Shown here: positions 43,209-51,098 of the stretch, in pieces
How the letters are laid out: the number at the start of each line of letters is the position of its first letter
Position numbering within the stretch: position 1 is the stretch's first letter
Assembly: GCA_034439915.1 (NCBI GenBank)
Contig: JAWXBI010000101.1
Location: 6,657-70,656 of the forward strand
DNA from: JADJLQ01 sp034439915
Lineage (GTDB): Bacteria; Bacteroidota; Bacteroidia; Chitinophagales; Saprospiraceae
Direction: 5' to 3'
Length of the DNA: 64,000 nucleotides
The notes under the pieces: model-generated
The model's database searches: none
The model's input: the letters and a program-made list of their open reading frames with translations, nothing else
Told to the model about the DNA's origin: nothing
Made by a program: the position numbers and the translations under genes

Positions 43209-43742
43209 ATGTATTACAAATTTTGCCTTTGCCCGCTAGGGTTTTTGCTATTTATTTCTATCGGACATGCCCAGACCTACTTTACCACAGGGGGACTCCG
43301 GTTGGGTTCAGATTATGGACTTACGCTTAAACAGTTTATTATGAAAAAGACGACCGTGGAGATGATTTTGGCAACGGAGGACAACGCCAAAACCAATCTT
43401 GGTTTGTCCTTTCTAGTAGACAAACATCAACCGATTCTCACCAGGAATTTTAACTTGTTTTATGGAGCCGGATTAAGTATAAATTGGTTTTATGAAAATC
43501 ACGAATATGCCAGCCAACGCAGGAAAATCGGTGTTCCTGTGCAGGTTGGCCTTGAATTTACAGTGGGTAAAATAAATTTAAGCTGGGATTATACCCCAAT
43601 TCTATATATTAGCACAAATTCTAATGCGTTTGATACCCTGAAGGGTTTATCTGTTAGGTATGTATTTATCAACAAAAAGGAGGGCAAACGGATTAGTAAA
43701 CGAATAAAATCGGTATTCTCAAATAAGAAAAAGAAAAAATGA
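43209..43742 (+). CDS. Exported protein, probable small beta-barrel, unknown
   Basis: A 177-residue protein with a signal peptide (about 1-21, ending GHAQ), then alternating strands (LRLGSDYGLTLKQFI, NLFYGAGLSINWFYEN, IGVPVQVGLEFTVGKINLSWDY) as in small outer-membrane barrels, and a very basic tail (ending KKKKK). Its stop overlaps the start of the large FG-GAP gene by four bases, so the two are coupled, and the barrel may serve the large cargo protein. Confidence 0.65.
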   Translation: MYYKFCLCPLGFLLFISIGHAQTYFTTGGLRLGSDYGLTLKQFIMKKTTVEMILATEDNAKTNLGLSFLVDKHQPILTRNFNLFYGAGLSINWFYENHEYASQRRKIGVPVQVGLEFTVGKINLSWDYTPILYISTNSNAFDTLKGLSVRYVFINKKEGKRISKRIKSVFSNKKKKK

Positions 43743-46579
43743 GATTGGGTGTATGGATCTGTAGTTTTCTTCCGGGTATAATTTTAAGTCAAATCAATTT
43801 TACATCATCGCCACAACTGATCAGCCATGCTGAACATTTTAGCGGATCGGTATTAGGCATCTCGGATATGAATGGAGATGGTAAGGATGATATCGTAAGG
43901 TTGGAATCGTCTAAAAACCTTTCCATAGCTTATCAAACCGCACCGGGTCAACCCTTCAGGCTGCGTTTCTTCGGGACAGTCAGCGAATTGGAGCAATGGA
44001 GCCTCGCTATTGGGGATATCAACCAGGACGGATACAATGATATGGTCTTTGCTGCTAATGAATCCCCGGGCTCTGTCTATTATTCGCTCAAAACCGGTGA
44101 TTCTATTAACTACATCAAGGAGACTTTACCGGGATCTGCACAGGCGTATTCCCAGGCAAGTAACCTGGTTGATATTAATAATGATGGCTGGTTGGATTTT
44201 TTCTTGTGTAATGATCTGGGTGAAAATAAAATCTGGGCCAATCAAGGCGGAAAATTTTCGGGCAACCCAGTATCCTGGATAAATTTTAATACCATCCCTG
44301 CTTCCGACAATTCCGGCAATTATGGAAGCGTGTGGTCTGATTTTGACCGGGATGGTGACCTTGATCTCTACGTGGCAAAATGTAAAGGCGGGGTAAACGA
44401 TCCTACTGATCCCAGGCGGGTCAACACCCTTTACCTCAATAACGGACAGAATGGTTATTACGAAGCTGCAGCCCCGGCAGGACTGGCTATTGGCTTACAA
44501 TCCTGGGTTGCAGTTACAGGGGACAGCGACAATGATGGCGACCAGGATATTTTCCTGATGAATCATTCTGCCAATTGTCAGCTTTTGATTAACAATGGCA
44601 GTGGCATCTTTACGGATGTAACCAATGCCAGCGGGATAAACTATACTGCAGTTGGTGTCCAGGCTGCCTGGATTGATTTCGATAATGATGGGTTATTGGA
44701 CCTTCTGATCAGCGGCAACCGGCATCAGATTTACCTCAATAAAGGCAATAATAAGTTTGAACTCCTGGCTTCTCCGCTTTTAGGATTTCACCAAATAGAA
44801 TCCTTTGCCATAGGCGACCTCAATGATGATGGAAAGCAGGATATATATGCCTCCTATAGCTTGTTATTTAATCAGGCATCCCACCGGCCGGATGCTGTCT
44901 GGCTGAATACCTCAAAGAACAATCACCATTTTTTAAAAGTACGCCTGAACGGATCGACTTCCAACCTAAGCGCTGTCGGGGCCAGCGTCAGTTTGTTTTC
45001 AGGTAATTTTCGAACGACAAAAGAAGTCCATTCCGGTATAAGTTATGGGACCAGTCAATCCCTTACCCTCCATTTTGGATTGGGTAACTTGTCTAAAATA
45101 GATTCCGTGGTAATCCGGTGGCCTGACCGGCAAAGAGAGGCCATCGTGAACCCTTTTATAGACAGGACCCTGGTATTAACTCAAAATAAATGTTTTGCTT
45201 TCGATCCTGTGCTAGACCCCGGCTCTAAACCTGCGCTCTGTAAGGCCGGAGACAGCATCGTGCTGACCTCTCCCATAAATGGCTCGTATCTCTGGTCCAA
45301 TGGATCGAAGAATAAATCTGTTTCCATTGTTATCCCGGGGATTTATCAATTAAGGCTCACCACGCTCGAAGGGTGTACAGTACATTCTAACTTATTACAG
45401 ATAGCATCCGATCCCAGGTCCGCTTATAAAATTGCACTTTCTGATTCAATCCTGTGCAGCGGGGATGCAAGCCTTTTGACTATACCTACCAGCAAAAAGG
45501 TGATTTGGAATACCGGAGATACGCTGAATACGATTGAGGTGACCCAGCCCGGTAGTTATTTTGGACGGATTATGGAATTTTGTTCTGAGGTGAACTCCGA
45601 CACCATCCGGATCAGAACACTTAGCCCCGGAGTCACCAGAGTAAAGAATGATACGGTGGGATTGGGCGGTAAAGCTAATTTATCAGCAATGGGACAATCC
45701 CTTTCCTGGTTCAAAGAGGTTTCCGGGGGGGCGGCATTAACCACCGGCAATACGTATTCGACACCTCCTTTGGATAAAACCACAACCTATTATGTTCAAT
45801 CTATATTAAAACAACCGGGAAAAACCGTTTCCGGTGGAATTAAAAACTTTAGCGGAGCTTCAAAATTTCATGTACTCAATTTCAGTGGAAGGTTACTATT
45901 TGATGCAGGAGAAAGTTTTATTTTAAAGTCAGTCAAAGTGTATTCGGATACTCCGGGTTTGAGGCAAATAGATCTGTTAAACAGCTCAGGGCAAGTCCAG
46001 GCTTCTAAAGCAATAAACCTGGCTGCCGGTGAAGTTATAGTCGATTTAAATTTTATGGTTCCTGCCGGCGACGGATATACTTTGTCCACCAATGAGATGG
46101 TGTCTACTGCTAGTTATGGATCGAAATCTCCCAGGTTATACCGCACGGAAGGCGCAATTGATTATCCATTAAAATCCGGGCCGGTTAGTATTTATGGAAC
46201 CAATGCAGGTGCCGGCAATTATTATTACTTCTACGATTGGCAAATCGTTTATCCGGAATTGATCTGTACCAGTGAACGTGTACCCGTGCAGGCGGTCATC
46301 CGATCCGTATCTATCACGGAGTTTCAGAATAAGGCTATAAAACTTTTCCCTAATCCGGCACGCACTACGCTAAACCTGGAATGGTCTCAAGGGATAACCC
46401 ATGGAGGAATCTGGTTGGAAATTATTAACCCTCAGGGCAAGGTGGTCTACAGAAATCAGGAATGGGTTACAGGAAATACACATCAATTAGGTATACCTGC
46501 GCTTCCGGGAGGGGTCTACCTTGTGAAGTTGAAGTCGCCAACGTATGAAAACATTTTCCGGATTGCCGTTTTGCAGTGA
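43739..46579 (+). CDS. FG-GAP/VCBS and ASPIC/UnbV protein with T9SS sorting domain
   Basis: A 946-residue secreted protein. After a short leader (about 1-20) come FG-GAP/VCBS repeats with Ca-binding DxNxDG-type loops (DMNGDGKDD, DINQDGYND, DINNDGWLD, DFDRDGDLD, DSDNDGDQD, DFDNDGLLD, DLNDDGKQD) that form a beta-propeller at about 20-390. An ASPIC/UnbV domain (about 400-480, with VRLNGSTSNLSAVGASV and VVIRWPD) follows, then Ig-like segments, and finally a T9SS type A sorting domain (about 865-946, FPNPARTTLNLEW and GVYLVKL). It is exported through the type IX system and probably bound to the surface. Partner or ligand unknown. Confidence 0.9.
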   Translation: MRLGVWICSFLPGIILSQINFTSSPQLISHAEHFSGSVLGISDMNGDGKDDIVRLESSKNLSIAYQTAPGQPFRLRFFGTVSELEQWSLAIGDINQDGYNDMVFAANESPGSVYYSLKTGDSINYIKETLPGSAQAYSQASNLVDINNDGWLDFFLCNDLGENKIWANQGGKFSGNPVSWINFNTIPASDNSGNYGSVWSDFDRDGDLDLYVAKCKGGVNDPTDPRRVNTLYLNNGQNGYYEAAAPAGLAIGLQSWVAVTGDSDNDGDQDIFLMNHSANCQLLINNGSGIFTDVTNASGINYTAVGVQAAWIDFDNDGLLDLLISGNRHQIYLNKGNNKFELLASPLLGFHQIESFAIGDLNDDGKQDIYASYSLLFNQASHRPDAVWLNTSKNNHHFLKVRLNGSTSNLSAVGASVSLFSGNFRTTKEVHSGISYGTSQSLTLHFGLGNLSKIDSVVIRWPDRQREAIVNPFIDRTLVLTQNKCFAFDPVLDPGSKPALCKAGDSIVLTSPINGSYLWSNGSKNKSVSIVIPGIYQLRLTTLEGCTVHSNLLQIASDPRSAYKIALSDSILCSGDASLLTIPTSKKVIWNTGDTLNTIEVTQPGSYFGRIMEFCSEVNSDTIRIRTLSPGVTRVKNDTVGLGGKANLSAMGQSLSWFKEVSGGAALTTGNTYSTPPLDKTTTYYVQSILKQPGKTVSGGIKNFSGASKFHVLNFSGRLLFDAGESFILKSVKVYSDTPGLRQIDLLNSSGQVQASKAINLAAGEVIVDLNFMVPAGDGYTLSTNEMVSTASYGSKSPRLYRTEGAIDYPLKSGPVSIYGTNAGAGNYYYFYDWQIVYPELICTSERVPVQAVIRSVSITEFQNKAIKLFPNPARTTLNLEWSQGITHGGIWLEIINPQGKVVYRNQEWVTGNTHQLGIPALPGGVYLVKLKSPTYENIFRIAVLQ

Positions 46580-46620
46580 ATGTTTTAGGTTGGTACCGAA
46601 CCGTTTTTGACTTTTTTACT

Positions 46621-46660
46621 AAAAAATTAAGCCTCAATCCATTACAAGATCAAGGCTTAA
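46621..46660 (-). terminator. Intrinsic terminator of tRNA-His
   Basis: Directly after the CCA end of the tRNA the minus strand reads a 13-bp stem, TTAAGCCTTGATC with GATTGAGGCTTAA (two G-U pairs), around an eight-base loop, followed by six T. This is a strong rho-independent terminator for the tRNA transcript. Confidence 0.85.
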
Positions 46661-46737
46661 TGGGGTGAAAGACGGGATTTGAACCCGCGACCCTCAGAAC
46701 CACAATCTGATGCTCTAACCAGCTGAGCTACATTCAC
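46661..46737 (-). tRNA. tRNA-His (anticodon GTG)
   Basis: The minus strand gives a full cloverleaf: acceptor GTGAATG with CTTTCAC (one T-T mismatch), D arm GCTC-AGCTGGTTA-GAGC, anticodon stem TCAGA/TCTGA with loop TTGTGGT (anticodon at 46703-46701), T arm GCGGG-TTCAAAT-CCCGT, discriminator C and an encoded CCA. A G stands just before the 5' end, as required for tRNA-His (G-1 opposite C73). Confidence 0.96.
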
Positions 46738-46747
46738 CGGTTTAATT

Positions 46748-46767
46748 TTATAACCAGGCGGTTATAA
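46748..46767 (-). other. Perfect hairpin just upstream of tRNA-His
   Basis: TTATAACC and GGTTATAA form an 8-bp stem with a four-base loop, ten bases before the tRNA 5' end and inside its predicted transcript leader. It may guide RNase P processing or act as an operator; neither is shown. Confidence 0.5.
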
Positions 46768-46774
46768 AGTGGCG

Positions 46775-46805
46775 CAAATATAAGACATATCAAAGTCATA
46801 ATCAA
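46775..46805 (-). promoter_or_regulatory. Promoter of tRNA-His
   Basis: On the minus strand TATATTTG (46782-46775) and TTG (46805-46803, in a TTTTTGATT context) are 20 bases apart, matching the Bacteroidota -7/-33 pattern. The start point would be near 46770, about 33 bases before the tRNA. Confidence 0.7.
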
Positions 46806-47146
46806 AAATTGCTTGGATTTCACTTTCTGGATTTTAGTTCTGCTAGTCCGGTTTAATTCCGGAGATTTAACAATGGTGTGAACTAATTTTTTATTGCCTA
46901 TGTTACAGTAGGCTAACGCAAGGGCATATTTTTAATTCGGATCCATTAGCATTTAGTATTGCAGGCAGTAATCTGCTGAAGGATATGGGCTGTTTTGAAG
47001 GTTAAGTTCCTTCTGTTAAAACTTGATTATTTGAATTACCCGGTGGGTCCGTTTATGCTGAAAAATGAACGGCTAAATTACCTCCTGTACTACAGATAAT
47101 TTGAAATACACATTTATTTTAAAGTATTTATCTTGTCGTTATACTT
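46806..47146. other. Intergenic region between tRNA-His and the terC gene
   Basis: About 340 bases without a credible gene. It contains a hairpin CCGTTTAT/ATGAACGG (around 47050-47073, one G-U pair) and a short GAAGG/CCTTC stem near 47000. Because TerC genes in other phyla are often under the manganese yybP-ykoY riboswitch I looked for that core and did not find it. No further function can be assigned. Confidence 0.4.
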
Positions 47147-48112
47147 ATGATGATTTGGCTGATTTTTGGGGTTATATTAGTCGGACTGTTAGCGATTGAT
47201 CTTGGAATACTAAATAAGGGCACCCAAACCCTTACTCCCCGAGAAGCCACCCGCAATTCCATCATCTGGGTTTCCATAGGATTGTTGTTTAGCGTTTTTG
47301 TCTATTTTTCTTATACCCATCATTGGTTTGGAATAGGACTGGACATTGGACATCAGGTCTCCGGTGGGGTGGCGATGACTCAATATATTTCTGGTTATCT
47401 GGTCGAACTTTCGCTGAGTATTGACAATCTTTTTGTGTTTGCCCTGATCTTTCGGTATTTTAAAGTGCCTGCTCAGTCCCAATACCGAGTATTGTTTTGG
47501 GGGATTATAATTGCGCTGGTGTTGAGGGGATTAATGATATTTGGAGGGGTGCTTTTGATCCAGCGGTTTCACTGGATCGAGTATTTTTTTGCAGCGATCA
47601 TTATTTATTCCGCTTACCGGATGTGGGCTTCAGGTGATGATGGATTGAACATAGAAGAAATGCCCATGGTCATCTGGCTAAGAAAATGGATGCGGATGGT
47701 TCATTATTATAAAGAAGACCATTTTTTTACGCATGAAGGCGGTAAATGGCATGCTACACCATTATTCCTGACTTTTTTAGTGGTCAACATCGTGGATGTC
47801 ATTTTTGCATTTGACTCCATCCCGGCCATTTTTGCGATTACCCATGATGAATTCCTCATTTTCACCTCCAATATATTTGCTATCCTGGGGCTGCGAAGTT
47901 TATATTTTTTATTGGTAGGTATGTTGGACAAATTTGTTCATCTGAAAACTTCCCTCATTGTGATCCTGCTGTTTATTGGTATAAAAATGCTGGCCAGCAA
48001 TTTTATACACCTCCCCAGTGGCCTCGCACTGATCATTATTTTAGTCATCCTGGGTGCCGGGATATTGACATCCGTCTACTCGAAAAAAAAATCTACTGAC
48101 CAGGGGACCTGA
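47147..48112 (+). CDS. TerC/Alx family membrane protein
   Basis: Integral membrane protein of 321 residues with about nine helices. The metal-binding signatures of the family are both present: ELSLSIDNLFVFALIF and NIVDVIFAFDSIPAIFAIT. Homologues export Mn2+ or load metal onto exported enzymes, and are linked to tellurite resistance by name only. A histidine-containing cytoplasmic loop (MVHYYKEDHFFTHEGGKWHATP) lies between the two halves. Isolated gene. Confidence 0.92.
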   Translation: MMIWLIFGVILVGLLAIDLGILNKGTQTLTPREATRNSIIWVSIGLLFSVFVYFSYTHHWFGIGLDIGHQVSGGVAMTQYISGYLVELSLSIDNLFVFALIFRYFKVPAQSQYRVLFWGIIIALVLRGLMIFGGVLLIQRFHWIEYFFAAIIIYSAYRMWASGDDGLNIEEMPMVIWLRKWMRMVHYYKEDHFFTHEGGKWHATPLFLTFLVVNIVDVIFAFDSIPAIFAITHDEFLIFTSNIFAILGLRSLYFLLVGMLDKFVHLKTSLIVILLFIGIKMLASNFIHLPSGLALIIILVILGAGILTSVYSKKKSTDQGT

Positions 48113-48113
48113 G

Positions 48114-48866
48114 TTATTTATAGTTGGAAAAAGGAAGGGGTTTCATAAAAACCGATTCTAATTTCTCAACAATTTTTCCTGGTTTTTCGGATTTATCTCT
48201 GGCTTTTATCCATTTTTTATCGACCCGGAAAGCATCAAAGGATTTGGCTGCCGCTGCTTCCGATTGATGTGCCAGGAGATAGACCAGACGGGGTTGAACG
48301 TTTTCTTTTTCAACGGTTTTCCAATAGGCGATATTGGTCATTCCATGTTTTTTAAAGAGTTTGAGTGTATGGTTTCTAAAACGGTCTTCCAGTGCCGTCA
48401 AACGGTCCGGCAGGCAGGTATACGTCCTTAATTCAAATATCCGTTCAGGAGTTTTTGCAGTGGGTTTTATCACCGGAGAAAAGTCCTCCGTTTGCAGAAA
48501 GATCGATTCAACGGATTTAACAATTTTACCATTGAGCTCTGATTTTTGACGCACAGCCTTCCATGCTTCGTCATTGCCAAAAGCCTTCCAGCTATTTTCA
48601 CGGCTGGCCCGATCCGGATAGGATAATACATAATACAAACTGTTGTTGTCCACCTTGGTAGGTATCCAATATCCGATGTTGGTCATCCCGTGTTTTTCAA
48701 ATAATCCGGTGGTGTGATCCCTGAATCGGTTGATCAAGTCTCCTAATTTGCCAGGTTCACAATGATAAATTCGCAGCTCATAGAATTTGGTATCCATTTT
48801 GGTGGATGGGGAGGAGTTCAGAATAAAGCTGATATTGAAAACAAATAAACTAATTAGAAATAACAT
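48114..48866 (-). CDS. NIPSNAP family protein with two domains
   Basis: A 250-residue protein with two tandem NIPSNAP (dimeric ferredoxin-like barrel) domains: the first starts KFYELRIYHCEPGKLGDLINRFRDHT (about 27), the second RIFELRTYTCLPDRLTALEDRFRNHT (about 142). Each carries KHGMTNI-x-YW. An N-terminal hydrophobic stretch (about 2-20) suggests export, although a start at Met24 would remove it. The biochemical role is unknown. Its stop is one base after the terC stop (convergent). Confidence 0.88.
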   Translation of the reverse strand: MLFLISLFVFNISFILNSSPSTKMDTKFYELRIYHCEPGKLGDLINRFRDHTTGLFEKHGMTNIGYWIPTKVDNNSLYYVLSYPDRASRENSWKAFGNDEAWKAVRQKSELNGKIVKSVESIFLQTEDFSPVIKPTAKTPERIFELRTYTCLPDRLTALEDRFRNHTLKLFKKHGMTNIAYWKTVEKENVQPRLVYLLAHQSEAAAAKSFDAFRVDKKWIKARDKSEKPGKIVEKLESVFMKPLPFSNYK

Positions 48867-48999
48867 GGCAATTCAAGTTTTTAGATACGAAGTAAAGATA
48901 AATTTTATTTTAAGCCTTATAAGAATAATCGATTCACAAGAGCCAGGCAATACCAGATTTGATTACCATTTCTTAATTTGCAGTACAAACTAAAAGGAA

Positions 49000-49470
49000 A
49001 TGAAAACGCTCGATTGGCTACTCAATAAATATGGCGAAAGCCATCTCAATACAACCAATAAACTAATCCACTGGATCTGTGTACCCAGTATCGTCTTCAG
49101 CCTGGTCGGTCTGCTTAAATGTATCCCTTTTTTCGTCAGCCGGGATATGTTTTTAAATTGGGCAGGGTTTGTTTTGATTGGTGCCCTGGTTTATTATTTA
49201 AGGTTGTCCATCTCGATGTTTTTAGGCTTTTGTCTGATTTCTTTCTTAGTCCTGTGGGGCAATCACAAGATTTTACTGGCCATGGAAGGATCTTATGGAG
49301 GACTGGCTTTGTTTTCCATCCTCTTGTTCACTGTCGCCTGGATCGGTCAATTTATCGGACACAAGATAGAAGGAAAAAAACCGTCCTTCCTGGAAGACAT
49401 TCAATTTTTGTTGATCGGCCCGGCCTGGCTGCTACATTTTATCTATACCAAGCTGGGGATACGGTACTGA
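49000..49470 (+). CDS. Mpo1-like (DUF962/YGL010w) membrane protein
   Basis: A 156-residue protein with about four membrane helices. It has the family's His residues in YGESHLNTTNKLIHWICVP (start) and QFIGHKIEGKKPSFLEDIQFLLIGPAWL (end). Yeast Mpo1 is a 2-hydroxy fatty acid dioxygenase of the phytosphingosine pathway; bacterial members are less studied. A TTAATTTG element about 20 bases upstream may be the promoter. No lipid genes are adjacent. Confidence 0.88.
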   Translation: MKTLDWLLNKYGESHLNTTNKLIHWICVPSIVFSLVGLLKCIPFFVSRDMFLNWAGFVLIGALVYYLRLSISMFLGFCLISFLVLWGNHKILLAMEGSYGGLALFSILLFTVAWIGQFIGHKIEGKKPSFLEDIQFLLIGPAWLLHFIYTKLGIRY

Positions 49471-49520
49471 ACACCGGCTACGCTATAGGACTACCTGTTT
49501 TTTAAGAGGCCCTTCCCGGG

Positions 49521-50921
49521 TCAAAGATGGATTACTTCTCCATAAGCAGCCGCAGCGGCTTCCATCAGGGCTTCACTCATGGTTGGATGAGGGTGTACTG
49601 TTTTTACTATCGCCATTCCGGTGGCTTCCAGGTTACGGGCAGCCACTACTTCAGCTATGATCTCCGTTACATTGGATCCGATCATGTGAGCGCCAAGAAA
49701 TTCGCCGTATTTAGCATCAAAAATTACTTTGACAAATCCCGCAGGGGTACCGGCAGCTTTGGCTTTTCCGGATGCTGAAAAAGGAAATTTTCCCACCTTT
49801 ATTTCGTAACCGGCTTCCTTTGCTCCCTTTTCAGTAAAACCCACTGAAGCTATTTCAGGTTGACAATACGTACAGCCAGGCATATTATTATAATCCAACG
49901 GAGTAGGGTGGTGGCCTGCAATTTTTTCAACACAAAGTATACCTTCTGCACTTGCCACATGCGCCAGTGCCTGGCCAGCTGTAATATCACCTATAGCATA
50001 TACACCAGGTACATTAGTTTGCCCAAAAGCATCTACCTTAATCAAACCTTTTTCAATTGTTATTTCCAGATCTTCCAATCCCAGGTTTTCCAGATTTGGA
50101 GTGATCCCGGCTGCAGACAATACCACATCGCATTCCATGGTTTCTTCCTTGCCGGATTTTCTATCTTTAATAAACACCTTACATCCTTCACCGGAAGTGT
50201 CCACCCGGGTAACTTCAGTGTTGGCGTATACCTGTATACCCGATTTATTAAATGAGCGCGCTAATTCTTTAGAGATATCCTCATCTTCCCTTGGCACCAG
50301 GCCTTGCTCCATAAACTCGACAACAGTAACCGCCGTGCCTAATGTATTATAAAAATAGGCAAACTCCACACCGATCGCACCCGCACCCACTACGATTAAT
50401 TTTTTAGGCTGTGATTCCAGGGACATAGCTTTCCGGTACTCTATTATTTTGACGCCATCGATCGGCAAATTGGGGAGTTGTTTTGCGCGACCTCCGGTTG
50501 CTAAAATAATGTGGTCAGCGGTATAGACTTCTTGCTTTCCGTCAGCGGAAGTGACTTCCACCTGCTTACCTTTTAATAATTTTCCGTGTCCGTTGATCAC
50601 AGTAATCTTATTTTTTTTCATTAAAAACTGCACTCCCTTGCTCATGCCATCTGCCACGCCCCGGCTCCGTTTAACAATCGCCTGAAAATCAGCAGAACCT
50701 CCTTCCGGTACCATGATTCCGTAATCTGCTGCATGGTTGAGATACTCAAAAACCTGGGCGCTCTTTAATAATGCTTTGGTCGGTATACATCCCCAATTGA
50801 GGCAGATTCCGCCTAAATTTTCTTTCTCGACAATGGCGACTTTTTTGCCTAATTGGGCTGCGCGGATTGCCGCTACATACCCTCCGGGCCCGCTGCCAAT
50901 GATCAGGACATCGAAATGCAT
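49521..50921 (-). CDS. lpdA: Dihydrolipoyl dehydrogenase (E3)
   Basis: Flavoprotein that reoxidises dihydrolipoamide in the 2-oxo acid dehydrogenase and glycine cleavage complexes, 466 residues. FAD motif VLIIGSGPGGYVAAIRAAQLG, redox disulfide GGICLNWGCIPTK, NAD motif VVGAGAIGVEFAYFY, and the C-terminal catalytic HPHPTMSE with the active-site His. The frame extends nine codons upstream to 50948, but ATG 50921 is the family start and the extra codons would overlap the promoter. The other complex subunits are not nearby. Confidence 0.95.
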   Translation of the reverse strand: MHFDVLIIGSGPGGYVAAIRAAQLGKKVAIVEKENLGGICLNWGCIPTKALLKSAQVFEYLNHAADYGIMVPEGGSADFQAIVKRSRGVADGMSKGVQFLMKKNKITVINGHGKLLKGKQVEVTSADGKQEVYTADHIILATGGRAKQLPNLPIDGVKIIEYRKAMSLESQPKKLIVVGAGAIGVEFAYFYNTLGTAVTVVEFMEQGLVPREDEDISKELARSFNKSGIQVYANTEVTRVDTSGEGCKVFIKDRKSGKEETMECDVVLSAAGITPNLENLGLEDLEITIEKGLIKVDAFGQTNVPGVYAIGDITAGQALAHVASAEGILCVEKIAGHHPTPLDYNNMPGCTYCQPEIASVGFTEKGAKEAGYEIKVGKFPFSASGKAKAAGTPAGFVKVIFDAKYGEFLGAHMIGSNVTEIIAEVVAARNLEATGMAIVKTVHPHPTMSEALMEAAAAAYGEVIHL

Positions 50922-50945
50922 ATTATTAAGTTTTACTTTGAGCCG

Positions 50946-50973
50946 CAAAGATACATTGCTCCCTCCAAAACAA
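50946..50973 (-). promoter_or_regulatory. Promoter of lpdA
   Basis: TATCTTTG (50953-50946) with TTG (50973-50971) 17 bases upstream. The leader to ATG 50921 would be about 20 bases. The spacing is slightly short of the usual 19. Confidence 0.5.
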
Positions 50974-51098
50974 TTATTTATTGAATAAGTTTGAACTGCA
51001 TTACATCAGCACGCAGTAACATTTTTCGTGGTCGTTACACAAATGATCGGAGAAATTGTTGATGTCTTTATTAATTTAGTTACCCTGAATTACTTAAC

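Noticed and set aside
46806..47146. Possible manganese (yybP-ykoY) riboswitch before terC
   Set aside because: The conserved core elements could not be recognised; only short unrelated hairpins are present.
50922..50948. Nine extra N-terminal codons of lpdA
   Set aside because: The family starts directly before the FAD-binding strand (ATG 50921), and the extension reaches into the predicted promoter.
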